Positions 24,409-40,900 of a stretch of DNA of 64,000 nucleotides are shown here, piece by piece (position 1 is the stretch's first letter; every line of letters begins with the position of its first letter). A program made the translations under genes and the position numbers. Location of the stretch: positions 1,605,001-1,669,000 of the forward strand of contig JAFMOC010000206.1 of NCBI GenBank assembly GCA_019802505.1. Reading direction: 5' to 3'. The notes below the pieces were generated by a model. The model made no database searches, was not told where the DNA came from, and saw nothing but the letters and a program-made list of their open reading frames with translations. The DNA comes from Corydoras sp. C115. Its lineage: Eukaryota > Chordata > Actinopteri > Siluriformes > Callichthyidae.

Positions 24409-25075
24409 GTGGCACGGTGGCTTAGTGGTTGGCATGTTCTCCTCTCAGCACTAGGGATTCCCGGTTCGAATCCCCATCTGGGTGGAGTTTCCATGTTCTC
24501 CCCGTGTCCGCGTGGGTTTCCTCCGGGTTCTCCGGTTTCCTCCCACAGTCCAAAAACATGGATCAAGTCAATTGAATTCTCCAAATTGGCCCATATAGAG
24601 TGTGTCTGTGTGAGTGAGTGTGTGCCCTGCGATGGATTGCCCCCCTGTCCTGGGTCTATCTGCCCAGCGCCCGAAACGTTCTCCCCTGGATGGGCATGGG
24701 GAACCCCCACGCGACCCTAATAGAGGATAAAGCAGGAGATAATGAATGAACGAATGAATACTTATTAAAGGGTGGCATGGTGGCTTAGTGGTCAGCACGT
24801 TCTCCTCTCAGCACTAGGGATTCCCGGTTCGAATCCCCATCTGGGTGGAGTTTCCATGTTCTCCCCGTGGCTGCGTGGGTTTCCTCCGGGTTCTCCAGTT
24901 TCCTCCCACAGTCAATTGAATTCTCCAAATTGCCCCATGTAGAGTGTGTCGGTGTGTGTGAGTGTGTGCCCTGTCCTGGGTCTATCTGCCCAGCGCCTGA
25001 GACGTTCTCCCCTGGATGGGCATGGGGAACCCCCCCGCGACCCTAATAGAGGATAAAGCGGGAGATAATGAATAT
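24409..25075 (+). mobile_element. SINE-A, two copies (24410-24755, 24772-25075) with triple target repeat
   Basis: ACTTATTAAAGG occurs at 24397-24408, 24760-24771 and 25086-25097: before, between and after the two copies. Confidence 0.82.
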
Positions 25076-25377
25076 ATATATATAGACTTATTAAAGGCAC
25101 CACATAAAAGTGTACACTTCGTCCTAAAGTAAAAAAATAAAAAAAATAAATAAAAAAAAAATTTCCAAGAAAAAAAAATCTATGTTGCATAAATTATATA
25201 CATATTATAATCCTGGATCTGTTTAAAAATGATTACTGGCAGAAATAAAACATGGACTCCACCAGACCTCAGAAGGTGTGCCATGGCTTGTGTGTCCAGC
25301 AGATCCAAAGATCCAAATTGTGAGATGGGGCAATTACCTTACAAGTCATTAAGACACACCGAGGGTACAGCTTCTGG

Positions 25378-25383
25378 TTTATT
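25378..25383 (-). terminator. Candidate polyA signal of pus3
   Basis: AATAAA on the minus strand (TTTATT on plus) about 175 bases past the pus3 stop codon. It is the nearest canonical hexamer. Confidence 0.45.
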
Positions 25384-25556
25384 ACCCGCACTGAACATCA
25401 ATTAAGACAAAAAGTACTGGTAATTTAAAAAAAAAATCTATGTTGCATAGATTATATACAGATTATAATCCTGGGTCTGTTTAAACAGGATTAAGCGGCA
25501 GGATTAAGCGGCCGAAATAAAACAAAAAGTCCACGTGCCGAAGTTCTGATTGAATA

Positions 25557-29049
<3,493 letters not shown>

Positions 29050-29364
29050 CTGAAAATACTAACCCAAAATGAGAAGTTCATCATTACTATTCAATACATG
29101 ACATTCAGACATCATCACAATATAGTATACTATATATACACAATATAAATATAAATATATACTATATAGTGTGTGTGTGTGTGGGTGGGTGGGTGCCCTG
29201 GGTGGGTGGGTGCCCTGTCCTGGGTGTATCTGCCCAGCAACCACATTGTTCTCTTCTTGACGGCCATGAGGAACCCCCCCACTGGTAGAGGATTAGGTGG
29301 AAGACAATTTGCAGTGATGAGATTCATTAAATAATCATTTTAATAAAGGAAAGAGGAAAGTCGG

Positions 29365-30030
29365 GCGGCACGGTGGCTTAGTGGTTGGCATGTTCTCCTC
29401 TCAGCGCTAAGGATTCCCGGTTCGGATCCCCATCTGGGTGGAGTTTCCATGTTCTCCGCTTTCCTCCCACAGTCCAAAAACATGGATCAGGTCAATTGAA
29501 TTCTCCAAATTGCCCCATATAGAGTGTGTCTGTGTGGGTGAGTGTGTGCCCAGCGATGGATTGGTGTCCTGTCCTGGGTCTATCTGCCCAGCGCCCGAGA
29601 CGTTCTCCCCTGGATGGGCATGGGGAACCCCACCGCGACCCTAATAGAGGATAAAGCGGAAGCTAATGGATGGATGGGTTCTTAATCTGGGCGGCACGGT
29701 GTCTTAGTGGTTGGCACGTTCACCTCTCAGCACTAGGGGGTTCGAATCCCCATCTGGGTGGAGGTTCCATGTTCTCCCCGTGTCTGCGTGGGTTTCCTCC
29801 GGGTTCTCCGGTTTCCTCCCACAGTCCAAAAACATGGATGAAGTCAATCGAGTTCTTCAAATTGCCCCATATAGACTGTGTCTGTGTGAGTGAGTGTGTG
29901 CCCAGCGATGGATTGCCCCCCTGTACTGGGTGTATCTGCCCAGCGCCCGAGACGTTCTCCCCTGGATGGGCATGGGGAACCCCACCGCGACCCTAATAGA
30001 GGATAAAGCGGGAGATAATGAATGAATGAA
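29365..30030 (+). mobile_element. SINE-A, two copies (29365-29675, 29692-30030)
   Basis: Located just upstream of the pus3 start. The first lacks about 40 bases of the core, the second part of the AGGGATTCCC block. Confidence 0.8.
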
Positions 30031-30494
30031 TATATATTACATGCAGTGTTTTGGTAATCCGGACAACCCATTACAAATGCATTTAAGTAGTGAATCTGTA
30101 CGCTAATGTTTCTCCGTACACTACAAACGTACATCATATATAAATATTTACTTTATCATATTTTGCTTTTAAACTTCACACAATTCTTTAGAAGCAGATG
30201 AATAACTAGTTGCGTTCTGTTATCATCACCTACCTTTAAAATGAGAAAGAACTCTTTAAAGTTTTACACAAATCAGTTTTTATAAAACTAGAACGCCAAC
30301 AAACCAAAACACGTTTTCAGCAGCACTAGAAAGCTAGGGCTCGGAGCGAAGTGCACTACTTAGGACACTTAAACAGAGGGGGAGACATAACCATTTGATA
30401 CCCAACCGCATAAATGATTTCAAAATAAAAGTATGTAACGCTAAGCTCGTTTCAAATATATGTTGTGCTTTTATATATTTTAATTTAAACGTAA

Positions 30495-30847
30495 GGCGGC
30501 ACGGTGGCTTAGTGGTTTAGCATGTTCTCCTCTCAGCACTAGGGATTCCCGGTTCGAATCCCCATCTGGGTGGAGTTTCCACGTTCTCCCCGTGTCCGCG
30601 TGGGTTTCCTCCGGGTTCTCCGCTTTCCTCCCACAGTCCAAAAACATGGATCAAGTCAATTGAGTTCTCCAAATTGCCCCATATAGAGTGTGTCTGTGTG
30701 AGTGAGTGTGTGCCCAGCGATGGATTGGCGCCCTGTCCTGGGTGTATCTGCCCAGCGCCCGAGACGTTCTCCCCTAGATGGGCATGGGGAACCCCACCGC
30801 GACCCTGAAAGAGGATAAAGCGGAAGATAATGAATGAATGAATGAAT
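30495..30847 (+). mobile_element. Main SINE family, representative full-length copy
   Basis: Reference copy for the family called SINE-A here. The 5' head GGCGGCACGGTGGCTTAGTG has an A box (TGGCTTAGTGG) and a B box (GGTTCGAATCC), so the head is tRNA-derived and could carry a pol III promoter. The central GTTCTCCCCGTG and TTTCCTCCCACAGTCC blocks resemble the Deu-type SINE core. The 3' part contains GACCCTAATAGAGGATAAAG and ends in (GAAT)n. About 350 bp. No protein is encoded. Confidence 0.85.
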
Positions 30848-30911
30848 TTAAACGTATTTTATGAATTATTTTTAGATACGCGTATCTTGATCAAGGTAAT
30901 AAGGGTTGCCA

Positions 30912-30948
<37 letters not shown>

Positions 30949-30949
30949 T

Positions 30950-31310
30950 GGCGGCACGGTGGCTTAGTGGTTAGCGTGTTCTCCTCTCAGCACTAGGGAT
31001 TCCCAGTTCGGATCCCCATCTGGGTGGAGTTTCCATGTTCTCCCCATGTCCGTGTGGGTTTCCTCCGGGTTCTCCGGTTTCCTCCCACAGTCCAAAAACA
31101 TGGATCAAGTCAATTGAGTTCTCCAAATTGCCCCATGTAGAGTGTGTCTGTGTGAGTGTGTGCCTAGCGATGGATTGGCGCCCTGTCCTGGGTGTATCTG
31201 CCCAGCACCCGAAACGTTCTCCCCTGGATGGGCATGGGGAACACCCCCCCCCCCCCCCCCCCCCCCCCCGACCCTAATAGAGGATAAAGCGGAAGATGAT
31301 GAATGAATGA
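30950..31310 (+). mobile_element. SINE-A copy with a long C run
   Basis: Preceded by (AAT)n; contains a long C run at about 31244-31269 at the G/C-tract position. Confidence 0.8.
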
Positions 31311-31449
31311 ATAATAAAAGTATTCATACCGAATTTTAACAATTTAAAAGTAATTCACAAATAATTTTAGGACAAATACAAATCAGTAGAATGTCATTTT
31401 AAACCTACAAATCTAGCAATGACACCATTTTTAAATAGACGTACCGTTT

Positions 31450-31655
31450 AGGGCAGGGACACCCAGAATAGGGTGCCAATCCAATACTGTGCACAAGTAT
31501 AGGGATAATTTACAGCAGCCAGTTCACCTTGAATCCATGTTTTTGAATACAGGAAATCGGAGGACATGGAAAGTGCTCCCAGATCAGGATTCGAACCTGG
31601 TTCCCAAACACTGGGAGCCAGACGTGCTAACTACTAAGCCACTGTGCCGCCTCAG
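31450..31655 (-). mobile_element. Old, diverged SINE of the same type
   Basis: Keeps GGATTCGAACCTGG (B box complement) and CTAAGCCACTGTGCCGCC but differs strongly elsewhere, so it predates the main burst. Confidence 0.65.
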
Positions 31656-32190
31656 AATCCTAACTTACAAAGACGATTGTCTTTTTCGCCAAAAGTGGGA
31701 AATACAGTAGAAATCGAATTGAAAGTGTGAGTCATAGACAGGGACAGCATTCACATCGCAAACCTTCAAAGAACAACATTTCAACATTTTACATGAGAGG
31801 AAGCTGGTTATAGGAGTTTGGTCATTTTGGGTTTAGACCGTTGCATCTTGTTTTCTCAGACAGATGAAAACAGGATGTTAAAGAAGGAGTTTTCCTGAAG
31901 CAATTTTTCAGACAAGTCTCAGATCTTTGTGAGAAAAATCAGCTGTGGAATGAATCGGACTTCCTCTCCATTAAGCATCGTTAGTGTGTTTGTTTGGAAT
32001 GTGTGTGAACTTATAATGATGTACTTAGAAGTGAAAGAAACTTGGTGAGAAAAACAACAGCCTTCAGTTCGTAAACTTATATGGTTATAAGAATTATTAA
32101 TTTACCCAAAAGTTGTTCAAAATGAAAGAGCACCACATTTAAAATTGATGAAAATGATAAAGTTGTACATTTTGGCCTATTGGTTCAAAC

Positions 32191-33243
32191 TGGTGGCTTA
32201 GTGGTTAGCATGTTCTCCTCTCAGCACTAGGGATTCCCGGTTCGAATCCCCATCTGGGTGGAGTTTCCATGTTCTCCCCGTGTCTGCGTGGATTTCCTCC
32301 AGGTTCTCCGGTTTCCTCCCACAGTCCAAAAACATGGAACAAGTCAATTGAGTTCTCCAAATTGCCCCATGTAGAGTGTGTCTGTGTGAGTGAGTGAGAG
32401 TGTGCCCAGCGATGGATTGGCGCCCTGTCCTGGGTCTATCTGCCCAGCGCCCGAGACGTTCTCCCCTGGATGTGCATGGGGAACCCCACCGCGACCCTAA
32501 TAGAGGATAAAGCGGGAGATAATGAATGAATGAATGATATGGCGACTAGGCGGCACGGTGGCATAGTGCTTAGCATGTTCGCCTCTCAGCGCTAGGGATT
32601 CCCGGTTCGAATCCCCATCTGGGTGGAGTTTCCATGTTCTCCCCGTGTCCGTGTGGGTTTCCTCCGGGTTCTCCGGTTTCCTCCCACAGTCCAAGAACAT
32701 GGATCAAGTCAATTGAGTTCTCCAAATTGCCCCATGTAGAGTGTGTGTGTGTGAGTGAGTGTGTGCCCAGCGATGGATTGGCGCCTTTTCCTGGGTCTAT
32801 CTGCCCAACGCCCGAGACGTGCTCCCCTGGGTGGGCATGGGGAACCCCACCGCGACCCTAATAGAGGATTAATTGGAGGAATCACTATTAGGGATTGGGC
32901 GGCACGGTGGCTTAGTGGTTACTACGTTCTCCTCTCAGCGCTAGGGATTCCCGGTTCGAATCCCCATCTGGGTGGAGTTTCCATGTTCTCCCCGTGTCCG
33001 CGTGGGCTTCCTCCGGGTTCTCCGGTTTCCTCCCACAGTCCAAAAACATGGAACAAGTCAACTGAATTCTCAAAATTGCCCCATGTAGAGTGTGTCTGTG
33101 TGAGTGAGTGTGTGCCCAGCGATGGATTGGCGCCCTGTCCTGGGTCTATCTGCCCAGCGCCCGAGACGTTCTCCCCTGGGTGGGCATGGGGAACCCCACC
33201 GCGACCCTAATAGAGGATAAAGCGGAGGATAATGAATGAATGA
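32191..33243 (+). mobile_element. SINE-A, three copies (32191-32535, 32549-32875, 32898-33243)
   Basis: ACTATTAGGGATT follows the second copy and recurs after the third; GATATGGCGAC occurs after the first and after the whole block. This is a nested series of insertions or duplications. Confidence 0.8.
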
Positions 33244-33996
33244 ACTATTAGGGATTAACCTTAGTGATATGGCGACATTAGTCGTGATTACACCACTGTG
33301 ATGTTCTTGTAGTAACTCTATGGTGGAACCTTCGCCCACCTTAAAATCTGAATGACACGGGTCACTGTATTGTCAGCTAAAACATATACATCCATGGGTG
33401 CTTACTTCATAACTCATAGACAACAGAAGTGGCACATGTGCAAAATGCGGTGTTTGCTGATGTGTGGTCAGCCATTCTGTTTCGATTGTATTGTGGAACA
33501 TTAAAAGAACATGTATACAGTCTGACCGGCTTCCCCACCTCAGAATAATGTGATCATTATGCACTCAGTGGGGTCAGAGCAGGTGGTTGGGTAAAGCAAA
33601 GCTTCAGTGGCAACACCACACCATGTTACCAGTGCTGTAAATTATACCCCACACAATATATTAATAATAATAATAATAAATGTTTAGAAGGTGTGTTAGT
33701 TTTTTCTTCAACAGCAATTTTCAGTTTTAACGGTTGAACTTCTGCTTTTGTGCAGCTCATCCTTTTCTTTCTTTCTCACACACCCATATGGAGCTGGTGG
33801 CACTCCCTGCTCGCTGTGATGGGAACACAGATGAAAGCCCGACTCGAACAGCGAGACAGAGCAGAGGGAGGAGAGTACGACAGCCAGCAGCGGCAAAAAT
33901 GAAAGAGACCAAAGGAGGAAGCTCAACAGGAAGAGAAGCAAAAACTGTCAGAAGGCTCTCTGTAATTGCTCGAGAGCTCTGCATCAGGCTGCAAGG

Positions 33997-34924
33997 ATGG
34001 ACCACAACGGAGGGGCTCAGCAAAAAACCTACGTCTCGGCGATTACGATGGAGATAAAGCACTTGGAAATGTCTCAGCCTTTAGAAAACGGAGAGGAGAA
34101 AGCCGAGAATGGAGGTGGAGAACGTGCCGAAGTAAAGAACGAGGATAATATAGACGTGGATCCATGTACAGGTCAGTAAAAGCTGTTTGAAGGTCTTGGA
34201 TGTTCACATCTATTACACCAACCAACCAACCATTCGACCAACCAACTATATCGCTTTTTAGTCTCAGAGATCTTTTTCTCTTGTTTGCTCAGATATAATC
34301 CTGACTGCAGAAGCTCTGGAGAAGACTGAAGTCCAGAAAAGCGCTGCTGAAACACCAGAAAAAAGTATGAACACATATTTCTACAGAGTGCAAACCTGAT
34401 GCTTTAGCAGTCTCAGCCTTTAATAGATAATGTTTAAGACCAGACTGGGTTATTTTCATATATATATATTCATTCATTCATTCATTATCTTCCGCTTTAT
34501 CCTCTATTAGGCGCTGGGCAGATACACCCAGGACAGGGCGCCAATCCATCGCTGGGCACACACTCACTCACACAGACACACTCTATATGGGGCAAATTTG
34601 AGAATTCAATTGACTTGATCCATGTTTTTGGACTTTGGGAGGAAACCGGAGAACCCGGAGGAAACCCACGCGGACACGGGGAGGACATGGAAACTCCACC
34701 CAGATGGGGATTCGAACCAGGAATCCCTAGCGCTGAGAGGCCAACCTTCTAAACACTAAGTCACCGTGCCGCCTTTATATATATATGACCAGCGATGGAT
34801 TGGCGCCCTGTCCTGGGTGTATCTGCCCAGCGCCCGAGACGTTCTCCCCTGGATGGGCATGGGGAACCCCACCGCGACCCTAATAGAGGAAAAAGCGGAA
34901 GATAATGAATGAATGAATGAATAA

Positions 34925-34985
<61 letters not shown>

Positions 34986-37900
34986 CCAACACTAATGAAT
35001 ATATAGCATGTAAGGACATGGACAACTTTATGTTTCCTTAATGTTGCTCTTCACCTGTTTAGGGAATGCTCTTTCCTGCTGCAACATGACTGCCCTGATA
35101 CACAAAGTAGATATGGTTTGCTAAGTTTACACATAGTCATGTGATCCTTGTAACCAAACACTGGTGGCAGAGCTTATTGGCTTCAGATCACTCCTTCAGC
35201 TCGGGCTATTTAGGTGGTGGAATTTAAACTGGATAGTGTACAGATGTTGACCATTTTTGACTAATAATGCCATTGCTGGCTGACCGGTTAACCACATGGA
35301 GCCAAAATCAGCAACCACATAATATACTGACGTATCCTATGTCTGAAAATACATTCATTCATTCATTCATTCATTATCTCCCGCTTTATCCTCTATTAGG
35401 GTCGCGGGGGGGTTCCCCATGCCCATCCAGGGGAGAACGTCACGGGCGCTGGGCAGATACACCCAGGACAGGGGGGCAATCCATCGCTGGACACACACTC
35501 ACTCACTCACACAGACACACTCTATATGGGGCAAATTTGAGAATTCAATTGACTTGATCCATGTTTTTGGACTGTGGGAGGAAACCGGAGAACCCGGAGG
35601 AAACCCACGCGGACACGGGGAGGACATGGAAATTCCACCCAGATGGGGATTCGAACCGGGAATCCCTAGCGCTGAGAGGAGAACCACTAACCACTAAGCC
35701 ACCGTGCCGCCGCCTGAAAATACATCTGGTCCGAAAATACGTCTATGTGAGCCATAGGTGGTCTACATTTTAAAAAACTCACAATTCATTCATTCATCCA
35801 TTATCTTCCGCTTTATCCTCTATTAGGGTCGCGGTGGGGTTCCCCATGCCCATCCAGGGGAGAACGTCTCGGGCGCTGGGCAGATACACCCAGGACAGGA
35901 CGCCAATCCATCGCTGGACACTCACTCACTCACTCACACAGACACACTCTATATGGGGCAAATTTGAGAATTCAATTGACTTGATCCATGTTTTTGGACT
36001 GTGGGAGGAAACCGGAGAACCTGGAGGAAACCCACGCAGACACGGGGAGGACATGGAAACTCCACCCAGATGGGGATTCGAACCGGGAATCCCTAGCGCT
36101 GAGAGAACGTGCTAACTACTAAGCCACCGTGCCCCCTCACAATTCATTTGTTGACATTTTTTGGCCTAATCTGAAATGCCATCCTTAACCACTTTAACAG
36201 TCCAAAGATAATCAAACCCTAAAGCTGAAAAAACAAATAGAAGGATGACCGAATAGCATTCTGCAGATCTGGTTCTGATAAAGGAACATGCTCTTGTCTC
36301 TTAACCAAGAGTCAATTAACCTTCATTGAAGTCTGTTAGCAGTCGGTCACATGACTGCTTAAACCTCGCCCACTGCTGCTCATTTACCTGTTTTTCTCTC
36401 TTGTTTGCTTTGTTGTGTCTCTGTGCTTTAGCGACCACACCCAAGAACACAGCCGGTGGATCAGGTGAGTGTTTGCTAGTCTAATTTTCTGAGCTAGATG
36501 AAAGCGGCTTGACTATAAAGCCCTGTGGTGGAGTACAACTCCCTCCTGGGTGTTGTTTGATGCCTATCCTTTCCAGGGCAGATTTCCAACTTCATGAACC
36601 AGATGTCCTTGCTGCTGCAGGGCAGTCGTAATAGTTCACACAGGTCATAATTTTAATAAGTATATTAATTAATCTGGTTAGTTTTAAGCCCTAGCCATGC
36701 GTCTACCCTCCTGACAACTGTAACAGATGCTCAGTAGCATTATTCATTCATTATCTTCCTCTTTATCCTCCCCCATGCCCATCCAGGGGAGAACGTTTCG
36801 GGCGCTGGGCAGACACACCCAGGACAGGGGGGCAATCCATCGCTGGGCACACACTCACTCATACAGACACACTCTATATGGGGCAATTTGGAGAATTCAA
36901 TTGACTTGATCCATGTTTTTGGACTGTGGGAGGAAACCGGAGAACCCGGAGGAAACCCACACGGACACGGGGAGAACATGGAAACTCCACCCAGATGGGG
37001 ATTTGAACCGGGAATCCCTAGTGCTGAGAGGAGAACATGCTAAACCACTAAGCCACCTAACCCTAGCCCACGCTCAGTGGCATTATTCATTCATTCATTC
37101 ATTCATCATCTCCCGCTTTATTCTCTATTAGGGTCGCAGTGGGGTTCCCCATGCCCATCCAGGGGAGAACATTTCGGGAGCTGGGCAGATACACCCAGGA
37201 CAGGGGGGCAATCTATCGCTGGGCACACACTCACTCACTCACACAGACACACTCCATATGGGGCAATTTTGAGAATTCAATTGACTTGGGGGCGGCACGG
37301 TGGCTTAGTGGTTTAGCACGTTCTCCTCTCAGCGCTACAGTCCAAAAAAATGGATCAAGTCAATTGAGTTCTCCAAATTGCCCCATATAGAGTGTGTGTG
37401 TGTGAGTGAGTGTGTGCCCAGCAATGGATTGGCGCCCTGTCCTGGGTCTATCTGCCCAGCGCCCGAAACGTTCTCCCCTGAATGGGCATAGGGAACCCCA
37501 CCGCGACCCTAAAAGAGGATAAAGCGGGAGATAATGAATGAATGAACAATTGACTTGATCCATGTTTTTGGACTGTGGGAGGAAACCGGAGAACCCGGAG
37601 GAAACCCATGCAGACATGGGGAGAACATGGAAACTCCACCCAGATGGGGATTCGAACCGGGAATCCCTAGCGCTGAGAGGAGAACGTGCCGACCACTAAG
37701 CCACCGTGCCGCCGAAAGCATTATCAGTAGGGGATATTTCTTTGGTGGCAATGACACACCATTTTCTTTGGTTCCTCTTCTCTAACAGGTCCTGGAGTCG
37801 AATTCTATGACTTTACAGACAAGGTTCAGGTGTGTGTTGGCGAGTCTGCAGAAGTCTGCTGTTCCTTCAGGACCTCAGGACCGACTGCAACCTGCTGGAT

Positions 37901-40900
37901 TCACAATAGGAAGAAGGTATGAGGCCCAAATTGTAACTTGAACTCTACCAGCAATGGAAATGAGTACCGGTCTTGTTTACAAGTTGTCTCTCAGCCACAG
38001 CACTCACGGAAAATGACAGTATGTCCAAGAATGTTGATTCATAAACGCCGTCTTCGTTATGGGCAGGAAGGCGGCCGAGCAATTAGCATTTCCGCCTCAC
38101 GGCATGAAGGTCCGGGGTTTGATTCCCGGATGGGGTGCATCATTTTCTCTAAGGAATCTAGTCTACATCCACATTCTAAAGACATGCTGATGGGGAAAGT
38201 GGAGATACAATATTATCTATAAAGAAAAATGTCTTAAAAGCTTTTCTCATAAAGAGACTTGTGGCTTAGTGGTTAGCACGTTCTCCTCTCAGCACTAGGG
38301 ATTCCCGGTTCGAATCCCAATCTGGGTGGAGTTTCCATGTTCTCCCCGTGTCCTCCCACTCGGTTTCCTCCGGGTTCTCAGGTTTCCTCCCACAGTCCAA
38401 AAACATGGATCAATCGATTGAGTTCTCCAAATTGCCCCATATAGAGTGTGTCTGTGTGAGTGAGTGTGTGCCCAGTGATGGATTGGCGCCCTGTCCTGGG
38501 TGTATCTGCCCAGCGCCCGAGATGTTCTCCCCTGGATGGGCATGGGGAACCCCACCGCGACCCTAATAGAGGATAAAGCGGGAGATAATGAATGAAAAAA
38601 GACAATTTATTTCTCCAAATTGCCCCATATAGAGTGTGTCTGTGTGAGTGAGTGTGTGTCCAGCGATAGATTGGCGCCCTGTCCTGGGTGTATCTGCCCA
38701 GCGCCCAAGATGTTCTCCCCTGGATGGGCATGGGGAACCTCACCGCGACCCTAATAGAGGATAAAGCGGGAGATAATGAATGAGCTTTATCCTCTATTAG
38801 GGTCGCGGTGGGGTTCCGCATTCCCATCCAGAGGAGAACGTTTCAGGCGCTGGGCAGATACACCCAGGACAGGGCGCCAATCCATCGCTGGGCACACACT
38901 CACTCACACAGACACACTCTATATGGGGCAATTTGGAGAACTCAATTGACTTGATCCATGTTTTTGGACTGTGGGAGGAAACCGGAGAACCCGGAGGAAA
39001 CCCATGTGGACACGGGGAGAACATGGAAACTCCACCCAGATGGGGATTCGAACCGGGAATCCCTAGTGCTGAGAGGAGAACGTGCTAAACACTAAGCCAA
39101 GGGTTAAGATGTGCTTCTGATTTAACTCTGTGCTGCATGATATGTAGTGTAAATATTTTAAATTGGAATTGATCTATATTGATTATTAATTGTTACCCTG
39201 TAGGTGGTGGTGAACGGGGAACGTGTCCACGTAGAGAACAGCAACAAAAGCAGCAAACTGACCTTCGTCAAGGTTGCCCCTGAGGATGTAGGAAGCTACA
39301 CAATCTTTGTGCAAACTCTTCAAGGCACCGCTCAGCTGTCAGTCCTTGTCAGCATCAGGGGTAACAATTGGGGCAATTTCCTTGATCACTCCGAAAGATA
39401 TCGAAACTTCTTCTTTTTCCGAGCGCGCCACGCTCGTGTTGACATCAGAGCTTTGTTAAGACACCGCACGACTCTTTCGTTTCTCCAGATCGACCTGAGC
39501 GTCCTGCGTCTTGTCCCTTCGTATCCTGTCTGTCTTCCGACTCTCTGGTTCTGTCCTGGTACGGCCCAAGTTACGACGGCGGGTCGCAGGTCACCGACTA
39601 CACGGTAGAAATGCAGAGTCTGGGTCCACCCGAGACCCATGACTGGACCGTGCTGGCAAGGCACTGTAAGGACACGACATACCGGGTGTCGTCGGGTCTG
39701 CATCCGCAGGGGGTTTACCGGTTCCGTGTGCGAGCCTGCAATGCGGTGGGGGTCAGTGAGCCCAGTGAGGAGACGGACTGCGTGAAAATGGAAACAGCAG
39801 GTAGAAGCTTGGGGGGTTTCTCGCAAAAAAATGGTTTTAATGAAACATAAAGCTGGAAACCCAGGACCAACCACCATTCATTCATTCATTATCTCCCGCT
39901 TTATCCTCTATTAGGGTCGCGGTGGTGGGGTTCCCCATGCCCATCCAGGGGAGAACATCTTGGGCGCTGGGCAGATACACCCAGGACAGGGCGCCAATCC
40001 ATCGCTGGACACACACTCACTCACACAGACACACTCTATATGGGGCAATATGGAGAACTCAATTGACTTGATCCATGTTTTTGGACTGTGGGAGGAAAAC
40101 AGAGAACCCGGAGGAAACCCACGCGGACATGGGGAGGGCATGGAAACTCGAAGGAGAAACTCGAGGAGAACGTGCCAACCACTAAGCCACCGTGCCGCCG
40201 GATCTCAAATATTCATTCATTCATTATCTCCCGCTTCATCCTCTATTAGGGTCGCGGTGGGGTTCCCCATGTCCATCCAGGGGAGAACGTTTCGGGCGCT
40301 GGGCAGATAGACCCAGGACAGGGCGCCAATCCATCGCTGGGCACACACTCACTCACACACACACACTCTATATGGGGCAATTTGGAGAACACAATTGACC
40401 ATGTTTTTGGACTGGGGGAGGAAACCGGAGAACCCGGAGGAAACCCACGCGGACACGGGGAGGACATGGAAACTCCACCCAGATGGGGATTCGAACCGGG
40501 AATCCCTAGTACTGAGAGGAGAACATGCCAACCACTAAGCCACCATGCCGCCAGATCTCAAACATTCATTCATTCATTATCTCCCGCTTTATCCTCTATT
40601 AGGGTCGCGGTGGGGTTCCCCATGCCCATCCAGGGGAGAACGTCTCGGGCGCTGGGCAGATACACCCAGGACAGGACGCCAATCCATCGCTGGGCACACA
40701 CTCACTCACACAGACACACTCTATATGGGGCAATTTGGAGAACTCAATTGACTTGATCCATGTTTTTGGACTGTGGGAGGAATCTGGAGAACCCGGAGGA
40801 AACCCACGCGGACACGGGGAGAACAAGAAACTCCACCCAGATGGGGATTCGAACCGGGAATCCCTAGTGCTGAGAGGAGAACTGGGCAGATACACCCAGG

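Larger units (their letters stand above)
23093..25377. other. Interval between grn and pus3
   Basis: Four SINE copies, a non-repetitive block at 23780-24395 that probably holds the grn promoter, and A-rich sequence at 25120-25170. Confidence 0.55.
29050..33996. other. Divergent intergenic region pus3 / mylk5
   Basis: Eight SINE-A copies plus one old SINE. Non-repeat stretches at 30100-30490, 31660-32180 and 33250-33996 should hold the promoters; 33720-33996 likely contains the mylk5 5' UTR. No further gene seen. Confidence 0.55.

Noticed and set aside
30500..30570. tRNA gene suggested by A and B boxes
   Set aside because: The boxes are the SINE head; the sequence does not continue into an acceptor stem and is present in dozens of copies.
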